Positions 20,243-31,200 of a stretch of DNA of 64,000 bases are shown piece after piece. Positions within the stretch are counted from its first letter, which is position 1. Every line of letters begins with the position of its first letter. The stretch lies in NCBI GenBank assembly GCA_032433765.1, contig JAVIAB010000159.1, forward strand, positions 4,070,370 through 4,134,369. Direction: 5' to 3'. The notes below the pieces were generated by a model. It did not search any database. It was not told the origin of the DNA and saw only the letters and a program-made list of their open reading frames with translations. Source of the DNA: Megaustenia siamemsis (taxonomy: Eukaryota > Mollusca > Gastropoda > Stylommatophora > Ariophantidae). A program made the translations under genes and the position numbers.

Positions 20243-20320
20243 TCTATTGACATTTCAAGCCATGGCTGGCCCATAGGGAATAGGCACAGATATTCTTACT
20301 CATTTTTTATTGCATGTTTA
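20243..20320 (-). mobile_element. LINE 3' terminus remnant (group 2), antisense
   Basis: TATCTATTGACATTTCAAGC and GGCTGGCCCATAGGGAATAG match, with substitutions, the reverse complement of the 3' terminus at 3840-3887. Only the last 75 bp or so is detectable. Confidence 0.65.
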
Positions 20321-20442
20321 AAGTTTAAAGTCTAAAAATTGTTACAGAATTGACATGATAGTCATCTTATTGTGCTGTCTTCAGTCTAAATGTTTAAGGT
20401 CATGCTATAATCTGATCCAAATGTACAAATTAATGTTTCCAG

Positions 20443-20554
20443 GATCAAACAGTGAAGAAGGAAGAAAACACTGTGAAAGAAAGTGACGTTCCTACTGCTA
20501 TGATGGTGGCCAAGACCAGTTCTACATCTGTTCCTGATGAAGAGAGTTCAATTT
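20443..20554 (+). CDS. Predicted second exon, Lys/Glu/Ser-rich
   Basis: The acceptor AATGTTTCCAG ends at 20442 and a donor ATTT/GTAAGC follows 20554. The 112-nt exon is open in the frame inherited from 19473-19538. It encodes 37 residues starting DQTVKKEENTVKESDV and ending VPDEESSI, plus one base (phase 1 exit). VKKE fits a SUMO consensus. If the donor is not used, the frame stops four codons later at TAG. The next exon would lie beyond the satellite, outside the window, implying an intron of more than 43 kb. The start of the satellite about 25 bp after the donor is the main reason this exon deserves attention. It contains no annotated domain. Confidence 0.5.
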
Positions 20555-20577
20555 GTAAGCTTTAGCTCAATTATTTG

Positions 20578-23500
20578 TTTATTAGTAAAGTTTGTGTAGG
20601 TTTTTATAAGAGTTTGTGTTAGTTATTAGTGGAGTTTGTGTTAGTTATTAGTAGAGTTTGTGTTAGTTATTAGTAGAGTTTGTGTTAGTTTTTAATAGAG
20701 TTTGTGTTAGTTATTAGCAGAGTTTGTGTTATTAGTAGGGCTTGTGTTAGTTATTAACAGGGTTTGTGTTAGTTATTAGCAGAGTTTGTGTTAGTTATTA
20801 GTAGAGTTTGTGTTAGTTATTAGTAGAGTTTGTGTTATTACTAGGGTTTGTGTTAGTTATTAGTAGTTTGTGTTAGTTATTAGTAGAGTTTGTGTTAGTT
20901 TTTAGTAGAGTTTGTGTTAGTTATTAGTAGAGTTTGTGTTAGTTATTAGTAGGGTTTGTGTTAGTTATTAGTAGAGTTTGTGTTAGTTATTAGTAGGGTT
21001 TGTGTTAGTTATTAGTAGGGTTTGTGTTAGTTATTAGTAGGGTTTGTGTTAGTTATTAGTAGAGTTTGTGTTAGTTATTAGTAGAATTTGTGTTAGTTAT
21101 TAGTACGGTTTGTGTTAGTTATTAGTAGGGTTTGTGTTAGTTATTAGTAGAGTTTGTGTTAGTTATTAGTAGGGTTTGTGTTAGTTATTAGTAAAGTTTG
21201 TGTTAGTTATTAGTAGAGTTTGTGTTATTTATTAGTAGAGTTTGTGTTAGTTATTAGTAGAGTTTGTGTTAGTTATTAGTAAAGTTTGTGTTAGTTATCA
21301 GAGTTTGTGTTAGTTATTAGTAAAGTTTGTGTTAGTTATTAGTAAAGTTTGTGTTAGTTATTAGTAAAGTTTGTGTTAGTTATTAGTGGAGTTTGTGTTA
21401 GTTATTAGTAAAGTTTGTGTTAGTTATTAGTAAAGTTTGTGTTAGTTATTAGTAAAGTTTGTGTTATTACTAGGGTTTGTGTTAGTTATTAGTAGGGTTT
21501 GTGTTAGTTATTAGTAGGGTTTGTGTTAGTTATTAGTAGAGTTTAGTGTTAGTTATTAGTAGAGTTTGTGTTAGTTATTAGTAGGGTTTGTGTTAGTTAT
21601 TAGTAGGGTTTGTGTTAGTTATTAGTAGAGTTTGTGTTAGTTATTAGTAGGGTTTGTGTAAGTTATTAGTAAAGTTTGTGTTAGTTATTAGTAAAGTTTG
21701 TGTTAGTTATTAGTAAAGTTTGTGTTAGTTATCAGAGTTTGTGTTAGTTATTAGTAAAGTTTGTGTTAGTTATCAGAGTTTGTGTTAGTTATTAGTAAAG
21801 TTTGTGTTAGTTATTAGTAAAGTTTGTGTTATTACTAGAGTTTGTGTTAGTTATTAGTAAAGTTTGTGTTATTACTAGGGTTTGTGTTAGTTATTAGTAA
21901 AGTTTGTGTTAGTTATTAGTAAAGTTTGTGTTAGTTATTAGTAAAGTTTGTGTTATTACTAGAGTTTGTGTTAGTTATTAGTAAAGTTTGTGTTATTACT
22001 AGGGTTTGTGTTAGTTATTAGTAGAGTTTGTGTTAGTTATTAGTAGAGTTTGTGTTAGTTATTAGTAAAGTTTGTGTTATTACTAGAGTTTGTGTTAGTT
22101 ATTAGTAAAGTTTGTGTTATTACTAGAGTTTGTGTTAGTTATTAGTAAAGTTTGTGTTATTACTAGAGTTTGTGTTAGTTATTAGTAAAGTTTGTGTTAT
22201 TACTAGGGTTTGTGTTAGTTATTAGTAAAGTTTGTGTTAGTTATTAGTAAAGTTTGTGTTATTAGTAAAGTTTGTGTTAGTTATTAGTAAAGTTTGTGTT
22301 AGTTATTAGTGGAGTTTGTGTTAGTTATTAGTAAAGTTTGTGTTAGTTATTAGTAGAGTTTGTGTTAGTTATTAGTAGAGTTTGTGTTAGTTATTAGTGG
22401 AGTTTGTGTTATTACTAGGGTTTGTGTTAGTTATTAGTAGAGTTTGTGTTAGTTATTAGTAAAGTTTGTGTTAGTTATTAGTAAAGTTTGTGTTAGTTAT
22501 TAGTGGAGTTTGTGTTAGTTATTAGTAAAGTTTGTGTTAGTTATTAGTGGAGTTTGTGTTAGTTATTAGTAAAGTTTGTGTTAGTTATTAGTAAAGTTTG
22601 TGTTAGTTATTAGTAAAGTTTGTGTTAGTTATTAGTAAAGTTTGTGTTAGTTATTAGTAAAGTTTGTGTTAGTTATTAGTAAAGTTTGTGTTAGTTATTA
22701 GTAAAGTTTGTGTTAGTTATTAGTAGAGTTTGTGTTAGTTATTAGTGGAGTTTGTGTTAGTTATTAGTAAAGTTTGTGTTAGTTATTAGTAAAGTTTGTG
22801 TTAGTTATTAGTAAAGTTTGTATTATTACTAGGGTTTGTGTTAGTTATTAGTAGGGTTTGTGTTAGTTATTAGTAGGGTTTGTGTTAGTTATTAGTAGAG
22901 TTTAGTGTTAGTTATTAGTAGAGTTTGTGTTAGTTATTAGTAGGGTTTGTGTTAGTTATTAGTAGGGTTTGTGTTAGTTATTAGTAGAGTTTGTGTTAGT
23001 TATTAGTAGGGTTTGTGTAAGTTATTAGTAAAGTTTGTGTTAGTTATCAGAGTTTGTGTTAGTTATTAGTAAAGTTTGTGTTAGTTATTAGTAAAGTTTG
23101 TGTTAGTTATTAGTAAAGTTTGTGTTATTACTAGAGTTTGTGTTAGTTATTAGTAAAGTTTGTGTTATTACTAGGGTTTGTGTTAGTTATTAGTAAAGTT
23201 TGTGTTATTTTTAGTAAAGTTTGTGTTAGTTATTGGTAAAGTTTGTGTTATTACTAGAGTTTGTGTTAGTTATTAGTAGAGTTTGTGTTAGTTATTAGTA
23301 AAGTTTGTGTTATTACTAGAGTTTGTGTTAGTTATTAGTAAAGTTTGTGTTATTACTAGAGTTTGTGTTAGTTATTAGTAAAGTTTGTGTTATTACTAGG
23401 GTTTGTGTTAGTTATTAGTAAAGTTTGTGTTAGTTATTAGTAAAGTTTGTGTTATTACTAGAGTTTGTGTTAGTTATTAGTAAAGTTTGTGTTAGTTATT

Positions 23501-25840
23501 AGTGGAGTTTGTGTTAGTTATTAGTAAAGTTTGTGTTAGTTATTAGTAGAGTTTGTGTTAGTTATTAGTAGAGTTTGTGTTAGTTATTAGTAGAGTTTGT
23601 GTTAGTTATTAGTAAAGTTTGTGTTAGTTATTAGTAAAGTTTGTGTTAGTTATTAGTGGAGTTTGTGTTAGTTATTAGTAAAGTTTGTGTTAGTTATTAG
23701 TTAAGTTTGTGTTAGTTATTAGTAGAGTTTGTGTTAGTTATTAGTAAAGTTTGTGTTAGTTATTAGTAAAGTTTGTGTTAGTTATTAGTAGAGTTTGTGT
23801 TAGTTATTAGTAAAGTTTGTGTTAGTTATTAGTAAAGTTTGTGTTAGTTATTAGTAAAGTTTGTGTTATTACTAGGGTTTGTGTTAGTTATTAGTAGGGT
23901 TTGTGTTAGTTATTAGTAGGGTTTGTGTTAGTTATTAGTAGGGTTTGTGTTAGTTATTAGTAGGGTTTGTGTTAGTTATTAGTAGGGTTTGTGTTAGTTA
24001 TTAGTAGAGTTTAGTGTTAGTTATTAGTAGAGTTTGTGTTAGTTATTAGTAGGGTTTGTGTTAGTTATTAGTAGGGTTTGTGTTAGTTATTAGTAGAGTT
24101 TGTGTTAGTTATTAGTAGGGTTTGTGTAAGTTATTAGTAAAGTTTGTGTTAGTTATTAGTAAAGTTTGTGTTAGTTATCAGAGTTTGTGTTAGTTATTAG
24201 TAAAGTTTGTGTTAGTTATCAGAGTTTGTGTTAGTTATTAGTAAAGTTTGTGTTAGTTATTAGTAAAGTTTGTGTTATTACTAGAGTTTGTGTTAGTTAT
24301 TAGTAAAGTTTGTGTTATTACTAGGGTTTGTGTTAGTTATTAGTAAAGTTTGTGTTAGTTATTAGTAAAGTTTGTGTTAGTTATTAGTAAAGTTTGTGTT
24401 ATTACTAGAGTTTGTGTTAGTTATTAGTAAAGTTTGTGTTATTACTAGGGTTTGTGTTAGTTATTAGTAAAGTTTGTGTTAGTTATTAGTAAAGTTTGTG
24501 TTAGTTATTAGTGGAGTTTGTGTTAGTTATTAGTAAAGTTTGTGTTAGTTATTAGTAAAGTTTGTGTTAGTTATTAGTAAAGTTTGTGTTAGTTATTAGT
24601 AAAGTTTGTGTTAGTTATTAGTAAAGTTTGTGTTAGTTATTAGTAAAGTTTGTGTTAGTTATTAGTAGAGTTTGTGTTAGTTATTAGTGGAGTTTGTGTT
24701 AGTTATTAGTAAAGTTTGTGTTAGTTATTAGTAAAGTTTGTGTTAGTTATTAGTAAAGTTTGTGTTATTACTAGGGTTTGTGTTAGTTATTAGTAGGGTT
24801 TGTGTTAGTTATTAGTAGGGTTTGTGTTAGTTATTAGTAGGGTTTGTGTTAGTTATTAGTAGAGTTTAGTGTTAGTTATTAGTAGAGTTTGTGTTAGTTA
24901 TTAGTAGGGTTTGTGTTAGTTATTAGTAGAGTTTAGTGTTAGTTATTAGTAGAGTTTGTGTTAGTTATTAGTAGGGTTTGTGTTAGTTATTAGTAAAGTT
25001 TGTGTTAGTTATCAGAGTTTGTGTTAGTTATTAGTAAAGTTTGTGTTATTACTAGGGTTTGTGTTAGTTATTAGTAAAGTTTGTGTTATTTTTAGTAAAG
25101 TTTGTGTTAGTTATTGGTAAAGTTTGTGTTATTACTAGAGTTTGTGTTAGTTATTAGTAAAGTTTGTGTTATTACTAGGGTTTGTGTTAGTTATTAGTAA
25201 AGTTTGTGTTATTACTAGGGTTTGTGTTAGTTATTAGTAGAGTTTGTGTTAGTTATTAGTACAGTTTGTGTTAGTTATTAGTAAAGTTTGTGTTATTACT
25301 AGAGTTTGTGTTAGTTATTAGTAAAGTTTGTGTTAGTTATTAGTAAAGTTTGTGTTATTACTAGGGTTTGTGTTAGTTATTAGTAAAGTTTGTGTTAGTT
25401 ATTAGTAAAGTTTGTGTTATTACTAGAGTTTGTGTTAGTTATTAGTAAAGTTTGTGTTAGTTATTAGTGGAGTTTGTGTTAGTTATTAGTAAAGTTTGTG
25501 TTAGTTATTAGTAGAGTTTGTGTTAGTTATTAGTAGAGTTTGTGTTAGTTATTAGTAGAGTTTGTGTTAGTTATTAGTAAAGTTTGTGTTAGTTATTAGT
25601 AAAGTTTGTGTTAGTTATTAGTGGAGTTTGTGTTAGTTATTAGTAAAGTTTGTGTTAGTTATTAGTAAAGTTTGTGTTAGTTATTAGTAGAGTTTGTGTT
25701 AGTTATTAGTAAAGTTTGTGTTAGTTATTAGTAGAGTTTCTGTTAGTTATTAGTAGAGTTTGTGTTAGTTATTAGTAGAGTTTGTGTTAGTTATTAGTAG
25801 AGTTTGTGTTAGTTATTAGTAAAGTTTGTGTTAGTTATTA
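20578..25840. repeat. 22-bp satellite, left block (5.3 kb)
   Basis: The basic unit is TTAGTTATTAG followed by TAAAGTTTGTG (22 bp). The dinucleotide before AGTTT or GGTTT varies (TAAAG, TAGAG, TAGGG, TGGAG). Shorter units of 18 bp (TATTACTAGAGTTTGTGT) and 19 bp (TAGTTATCAGAGTTTGTGT) are interspersed in fixed contexts. The first units after 20578 are the most diverged. No open frame of any length exists. The plus strand is almost free of C and there is essentially no CpG. The block is split from the main one by the transposon at 25841. Confidence 0.98.
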
Positions 25841-26124
25841 CAGTCGAACCTGTCTAAGACGACCATTCACGGGACTTTCAAAAACTGGTCCCATAGGACA
25901 GGTGGTCCTGCCTCACAGGTTTCACATAATAAATAGAGCGATAAAAAAAATTGTATCCTAAGCACTATGAAAACTAACCTGCAAATCAGCGTAATCCATG
26001 AGTAGAACATAGTGCACATGTCGGTCTACAATAGCCACTGGTTGGACACTTTTCATAAAACACGATAGTTAAACACACAAAAATAAAACACACATACACA
26101 GATTCCACTTATACTGTACATGTA

Positions 26125-27703
26125 TCACTTTTGACTTGAAAAAAAATCCAATATGGTAGTCTGTTGTTTGACAGATGAAATAAACGATAAGTTCAATTTT
26201 TCTCTCAAGTCCATGATAACGTCTAGTATGTCAGATCTCCCGTTTGTTATTGAATAGGTGCGCAGAAGCTCCAAAGCATCTGCGATAGTGTATGTTTTCT
26301 CAATGTCAGTAGAATCTTGTTCGTTGTCTGATTCACTATTCACATCCTCAGCAGCTAAAATTGCAGTGGCAGGAAGATCCCAGTTTGTTTCTATTGTGTT
26401 GCAAGTTTGGAACCCTGAATCAATCATGGAGATGTCTGTCAATTGGTATCCAAATAATTCTTTTGAAAGGTTATCCAAAGCAGTAGAAATTGCAGTAGAA
26501 ACAATTTGCACGTCGGTCTTTGATGCAGATTCCATGTGCGTCAGAGAATATGCGTGTGTTTCAGCAGGACAATGAAAGCCTGCTTTACAGAAACACTTAA
26601 GGATGGTTGAGTTGTCCACTTCTTTCCATGCTGCAGCAATCCAGTAGACTACATCCAGTAAATTGACCTGTTTCATGAGTTCGGTTCCGGAAGCATCCTT
26701 GTTTGATTCCATGACTGTGATAAGATGTAGAAGCTGTTTTTGTCTAAACTTTAATTTAAATGTCTGAATGACACCCTGGTCTAGGGGTTGAACTAATGCA
26801 GTTGTGTTGGGTGGCAGAAACTGCAGCTTAACATTCTGTAGTTCGATCTTGGGATGACAGGTAGCGTTGTCAACAAATAAAATAATGTGGCGCTTTTTTT
26901 TCTGCATCTTACGGTCAAAACTTTTCAGCCAATCTTCAAATATAGCTGCAGTCATCCATGCCTTTTTGTTGTTTCTGTAAATCACTGGCAGTGTGTTTAT
27001 GTTGATGTTTTTAAAAATCCTAGGGTTAGCTGCTTTCCCAATCACTAAAGCCGGTTCTCGTTCCCCCAACATGTTAGTGCATAGCATCACTGTTATTCGC
27101 TCTTTGCTTTTTTTACCCCAGCGCATTTTCTCCTTTGACAAAAAATGTTTTGTCCGTAGTCGCTTTGAAAAATAACCCGGTTTCATCTAAATTAAAAAAT
27201 GTCTTGAGCAGCGTAACCATAGCATATCTCGGATAATTTAGAAGTCCAGTCAGCCGCAGCACTCATATCTGAATCACCGACTTCGCCACATTGCTTACCA
27301 AACACAAGATTGTGTCTTTTAATGAAGGCCTCTAACCAGCCGTTCGATGCTTTAAAGACTGAGTTTTCCAATTCTTTTGCAAACTGTAAAGCTCGTTCTT
27401 TGATCATCGGCCCAGATAACGGAATTTTTCGTGCAAGTGCTGATTGACACCATTTCCAACAAAGTGTATTTATGTCTTCATTTCCGTTTTCCTGCTATTC
27501 CTTCTTTTCATACTTGGTGCATTATTTTCAAAGTCATTCATATACTCGGCTTTTCTCTTTAACGTACGTAAAATCTGTGTCTTTCCCACTCCAAACTGTT
27601 CTGCCAATAATCGCGAACTTTTACCTTGCTGATTTTGTCGAATCACTGATATTCGTTCTTACAGCGTTAATGCTTTTGGTTTTACACTTTTGACACTGGC
27701 CAT
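26125..27703 (-). pseudogene. pogo/Tigger-like transposase, frameshifted
   Basis: The transposase runs from an ATG at 27701-27703 to the stop at 26125-26127 on the minus strand, about 526 codons, which is normal for this family. Domains in order: an N-terminal psq/CENP-B-type helix-turn-helix (KSSRLLAEQFGVGKTQILRT, about 27560-27640); a Tc5/CENP-B HTH (27192-27460, with FKASNGWLEAFIKRHNLVF); and a DDE_1 catalytic domain (26125-27190). The first catalytic Asp is in NLDETG (codon 27185-27187). The second is in FVDNATCH (26869-26871). The third is in QPLDQGVI (26779-26781), a spacing typical of pogo DDxD enzymes. Lesions: an in-frame TAA at 27659-27661, a frame change near 27470, another at the A6 run 27194-27199, and another at the T7 run near 27108-27114. 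The last two isolate the first Asp from the rest. Two lesions lie at homopolymers, so sequencing error is possible for those. As read, no functional enzyme is made. Confidence 0.92.
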
Positions 27704-28187
27704 TTCCTATATTGTGTGTAACACTTTTAAAATCCACAAAAATAATTCACTGAGATACTGTACATGTACATGAATACACTCTAAGCGGGCAATGACTAAT
27801 TCTTTAGTTAATTCCTGTAATTTATACGGGCCACGCAATGGTCTACTCTGGTCTAGACGGAACCGCGAAGTGATGTCACTTCACGAATCATAGATCTGTG
27901 TCTGCACCAGTATTGACTGATAAACGTAACACGTCCCACTGTAATCTGGGACTCACTAAATACGGGAAAACATCAACACCTGTAGACACCTGTGTCGATC
28001 GTTTATGGCTCCTAGCGAGACGAAGGACTGGCTGGTCGTCGTAAACGGGATAAATAACATTGGCGGCGGTTAATTAGCCTGGTCTCTGGTCGCGTCATAC
28101 GGTGAGCGCCGTAATCAGTGTTAGCATATAGTAAAAAACTCGGGGAAATTGTAGACCGGTCCTATAACCAGGGAAACGCTTTAAACA
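27704..28187. other. Transposon 5' non-coding region
   Basis: Lies between the transposase start and the right terminal repeat. It is richer in G+C and CpG than anything nearby (for example GGCGGCGGTTAATTAG near 28060). It presumably carries the transposase promoter. No separate gene is seen. Confidence 0.6.
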
Positions 28188-28213
28188 GGTGGTCCTAAGA
28201 CCAGGTTCGACTG

Positions 28214-31200
28214 TAGTAAAGTTTGTGTTAGTTATTAGTGGTTTGTGTTAGTTATTAGTAAAGTTTGTGTTAGTTATTAGTAAAGTTTGTGTTAGTTATT
28301 AGTAGAGTTTGTGTTAGTTATTAGTAAAGTTTGTGTTAGTTATTAGTAAAGTTTGTGTTAGTTATTAGTAGAGTTTGTGTTAGTTATTAGTAAAGTTTGT
28401 GTTAGTTATTAGTGGAGTTTGTGTTAGTTATTAGTAAAGTTTGTGTTAGTTATTAGTAAAGTTTGTGTTAGTTATTAGTAAAGTTTGTGTTAGTTATTAG
28501 TAAAGTTTGTGTTATTACTAGGGTTTGTGTTAGTTATTAGTAGGTTTGTGTTAGTTATTAGTAGGTTTGTGTTAGTTATTAGTAGGGTTTGTGTTAGTTA
28601 TTAGTAGGGTTTGTGTTAGTTATTAGTAGAGTTTAGTGTTAGTTATTAGTAGAGTTTGTGTTAGTTATTAGTAGGGTTTGTGTTAGTTATTAGTAGGGTT
28701 TGTGTTAGTTATTAGTAGAGTTTGTGTTAGTTATTAGTAGGGTTTGTGTAAGTTATTAGTAAAGTTTGTGTTAGTTATTAGTAAAGTTTGTGTTAGTTAT
28801 TAGTAAAGTTTGTGTTAGTTATCAGAGTTTGTGTTAGTTATTAGTAAAGTTTGTGTTAGTTATCAGAGTTTGTGTTAGTTATTAGTAAAGTTTGTGTTAG
28901 TTATTAGTAAAGTTTGTGTTATTACTAGAGTTTGTGTTAGTTATTAGTAAAGTTTGTGTTATTACTAGGGCTTGTGTTAGTTATTAGTAAAGTTTGTGTT
29001 AGTTATTAGTAAAGTTTGTGTTAGTTATTAGTAAAGTTTGTGTTATTACTAGAGTTTGTGTTAGTTATTAGTAAAGTTTGTGTTATTACTAGGGTTTGTG
29101 TTAGTTATTAGTAAAGTTTGTGTTAGTTATTAGTAAAGTTTGTGTTAGTTATTAGTGGAGTTTGTGTTAGTTATTAGTAAAGTTTGTGTTAGTTATTAGT
29201 AAAGTTTGTGTTAGTTATTAGTAAAGTTTGTGTTAGTTATTAGTAAAGTTTGTGTTAGTTATTAGTAAAGTTTGTGTTAGTTATTAGTAAAGTTTGTGTT
29301 AGTTATTAGTAGAGTTTGTGTTAGTTATTAGTGGAGTTTGTGTTAGTTATTAGTAAAGTTTGTGTTAGTTATTAGTAAAGTTTGTGTTAGTTATTAGTAA
29401 AGTTTGTGTTATTACTAGGGTTTGTGTTAGTTATTAGTAGGGTTTGTGTTAGTTATTAGTAGGGTTTGTGTTAGTTATTAGTAGGGTTTGTGTTAGTTAT
29501 TAGTAGAGTTTAGTGTTAGTTATTAGTAGAGTTTGTGTTAGTATTAGTAGGGTTTGTGTTAGTTATTAGTAAAGTTTGTGTTAGTTATCAGAGTTTGTGT
29601 TAGTTATTAGTAAAGTTTGTGTTATTACTAGGGTTTGTGTTAGTTATTAGTAGGGTTTGTGTTAGTTATTAGTAGGGTTTGTGTTAGTTATTAGTAGGGT
29701 TTGTGTTAGTTATTAGTAGAGTTTAGTGTTAGTTATTAGTAGAGTTTGTGTTAGTTATTAGTAGGGTTTGTGTTAGTTATTAGTAAAGTTTGTGTTAGTT
29801 ATCAGAGTTTGTGTTAGTTATTAGTAAAGTTTGTGTTAGTTATTAGTAAAGTTTGTGTTAGTTATTAGTAAAGTTTGTGTTATTACTAGAGTTTGTGTTA
29901 GTTATTAGTAAAGTTTGTGTTATTACTAGGGTTTGTGTTAGTTATTAGTAAAGTTTGTGTTATTACTAGGGTTTGTGTTAGTTATTAGTAAAGTTTGTGT
30001 TATTACTAGGGTTTGTGTTAGTTATTAGTAAAGTTTGTGTTATTACTAGGGTTTGTGTTAGTTATTAGTAGAGTTTGTGTTAGTTATTAGTAGAGTTTGT
30101 GTTAGTTATTAGTAAAGTTTGTGTTATTACTAGGGTTTGTGTTAGTTATTAGTAGAGTTTGTGTTAGTTATTAGTACAGTTTGTGTTAGTTATTAGTAAA
30201 GTTTGTGTTATTACTAGAGTTTGTGTTAGTTATTAGTAAAGTTTGTGTTATTACTAGAGTTTGTGTTAGTTATTAGTAAAGTTTGTGTTATTACTAGGGT
30301 TTGTGTTAGTTATTAGTAAAGTTTGTGTTAGTTATTAGTAAAGTTTGTGTTATTACTAGAGTTTGTGTTAGTTATTAGTAAAGTTTGTGTTAGTTATTAG
30401 TGGAGTTTGTGTTAGTTATTAGTAAAGTTTGTGTTAGTTATTAGTAGAGTTTGTGTTAGTTATTAGTAGAGTTTGTGTTAGTTATTAGTAGAGTTTGTGT
30501 TAGTTATTAGTAAAGTTTGTGTTAGTTATTAGTAAAGTTTTGTTAGTTATTAGTAAAGTTTGTGTTATTACTAGAGTTTGTGTTAGTTATTAGTAAAGTT
30601 TGTGTTAGTTATTAGTAAAGTTTGTGTTAGTTATTAGTAAAGTTTGTGTTAGTTATTAGTGGAGTTTGTGTTAGTTATTAGTGGAGTTTGTGTTAGTTAT
30701 TAGTAAAGTTTGTGTTAGTTATTAGTAAAGTTTGTGTTAGTTATTAGTAAAGTTTGTGTTAGTTATTAGTAAAGTTTGTGTTAGTTATTAGTAAAGTTTG
30801 TGTTAGTTATTAGTAAAGTTTGTGTTAGTTATCAGAGTTTGTGTTAGTTATTAGTAAAGTTTGTGTTAGTTATTAGTAAAGTTTGTGTTATTACTAGAGT
30901 TTGTGTTAGTTATTAGTAAAGTTTGTGTTATTACTAGGGTTTGTGTTAGTTATTAGTAAAGTTTGTGTTAGTTATTAGTAAAGTTTGTGTTAGTTATTAG
31001 TAAAGTTTGTGTTATTACTAGAGTTTGTGTTAGTTATTAGTAAAGTTTGTGTTATTACTAGGGTTTGTGTTAGTTATTAGTAAAGTTTGTGTTAGTTATT
31101 AGTAAAGTTTGTGTTAGTTATTAGTGGAGTTTGTGTTAGTTATTAGTAAAGTTTGTGTTAGTTATTAGTAAAGTTTGTGTTAGTTATTAGTAAAGTTTGT

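Larger units (their letters stand above)
25841..28213 (-). mobile_element. pogo/Tigger-type DNA transposon, complete but dead
   Basis: A 2,373-bp element with terminal inverted repeats beginning CAGTCGAACCTG at both ends (left 25841-25864, right 28188-28213). They continue as imperfect inverted similarity for about 60 bp (CTGGTCCCATAGGAC against CTGGTTATAGGAC). It is flanked by TA (25839-25840 and 28214-28215). Removing the element and one TA restores a perfect satellite unit (TTAGTTAT-TA-GTAAAGTTT). ACAGGTGGTCCT occurs in the same orientation near both ends (25898-25909, 28185-28196). It encodes one transposase on the minus strand. TA duplication, CAGT-type ends and a DDE_1 transposase define the Tc1/mariner-superfamily pogo group. 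Confidence 0.93.

Noticed and set aside
26258..26575. Plus-strand frame inside the transposon
   Set aside because: Antisense shadow of the transposase. No motif.
27444..27693. Plus-strand 62 and 73 codon frames
   Set aside because: Complement of the transposase N-terminal HTH region.
28200..28213. tRNA B-box-like GGTTCGACTG
   Set aside because: It is the terminal inverted repeat of the Tigger element, with no A box or cloverleaf nearby.
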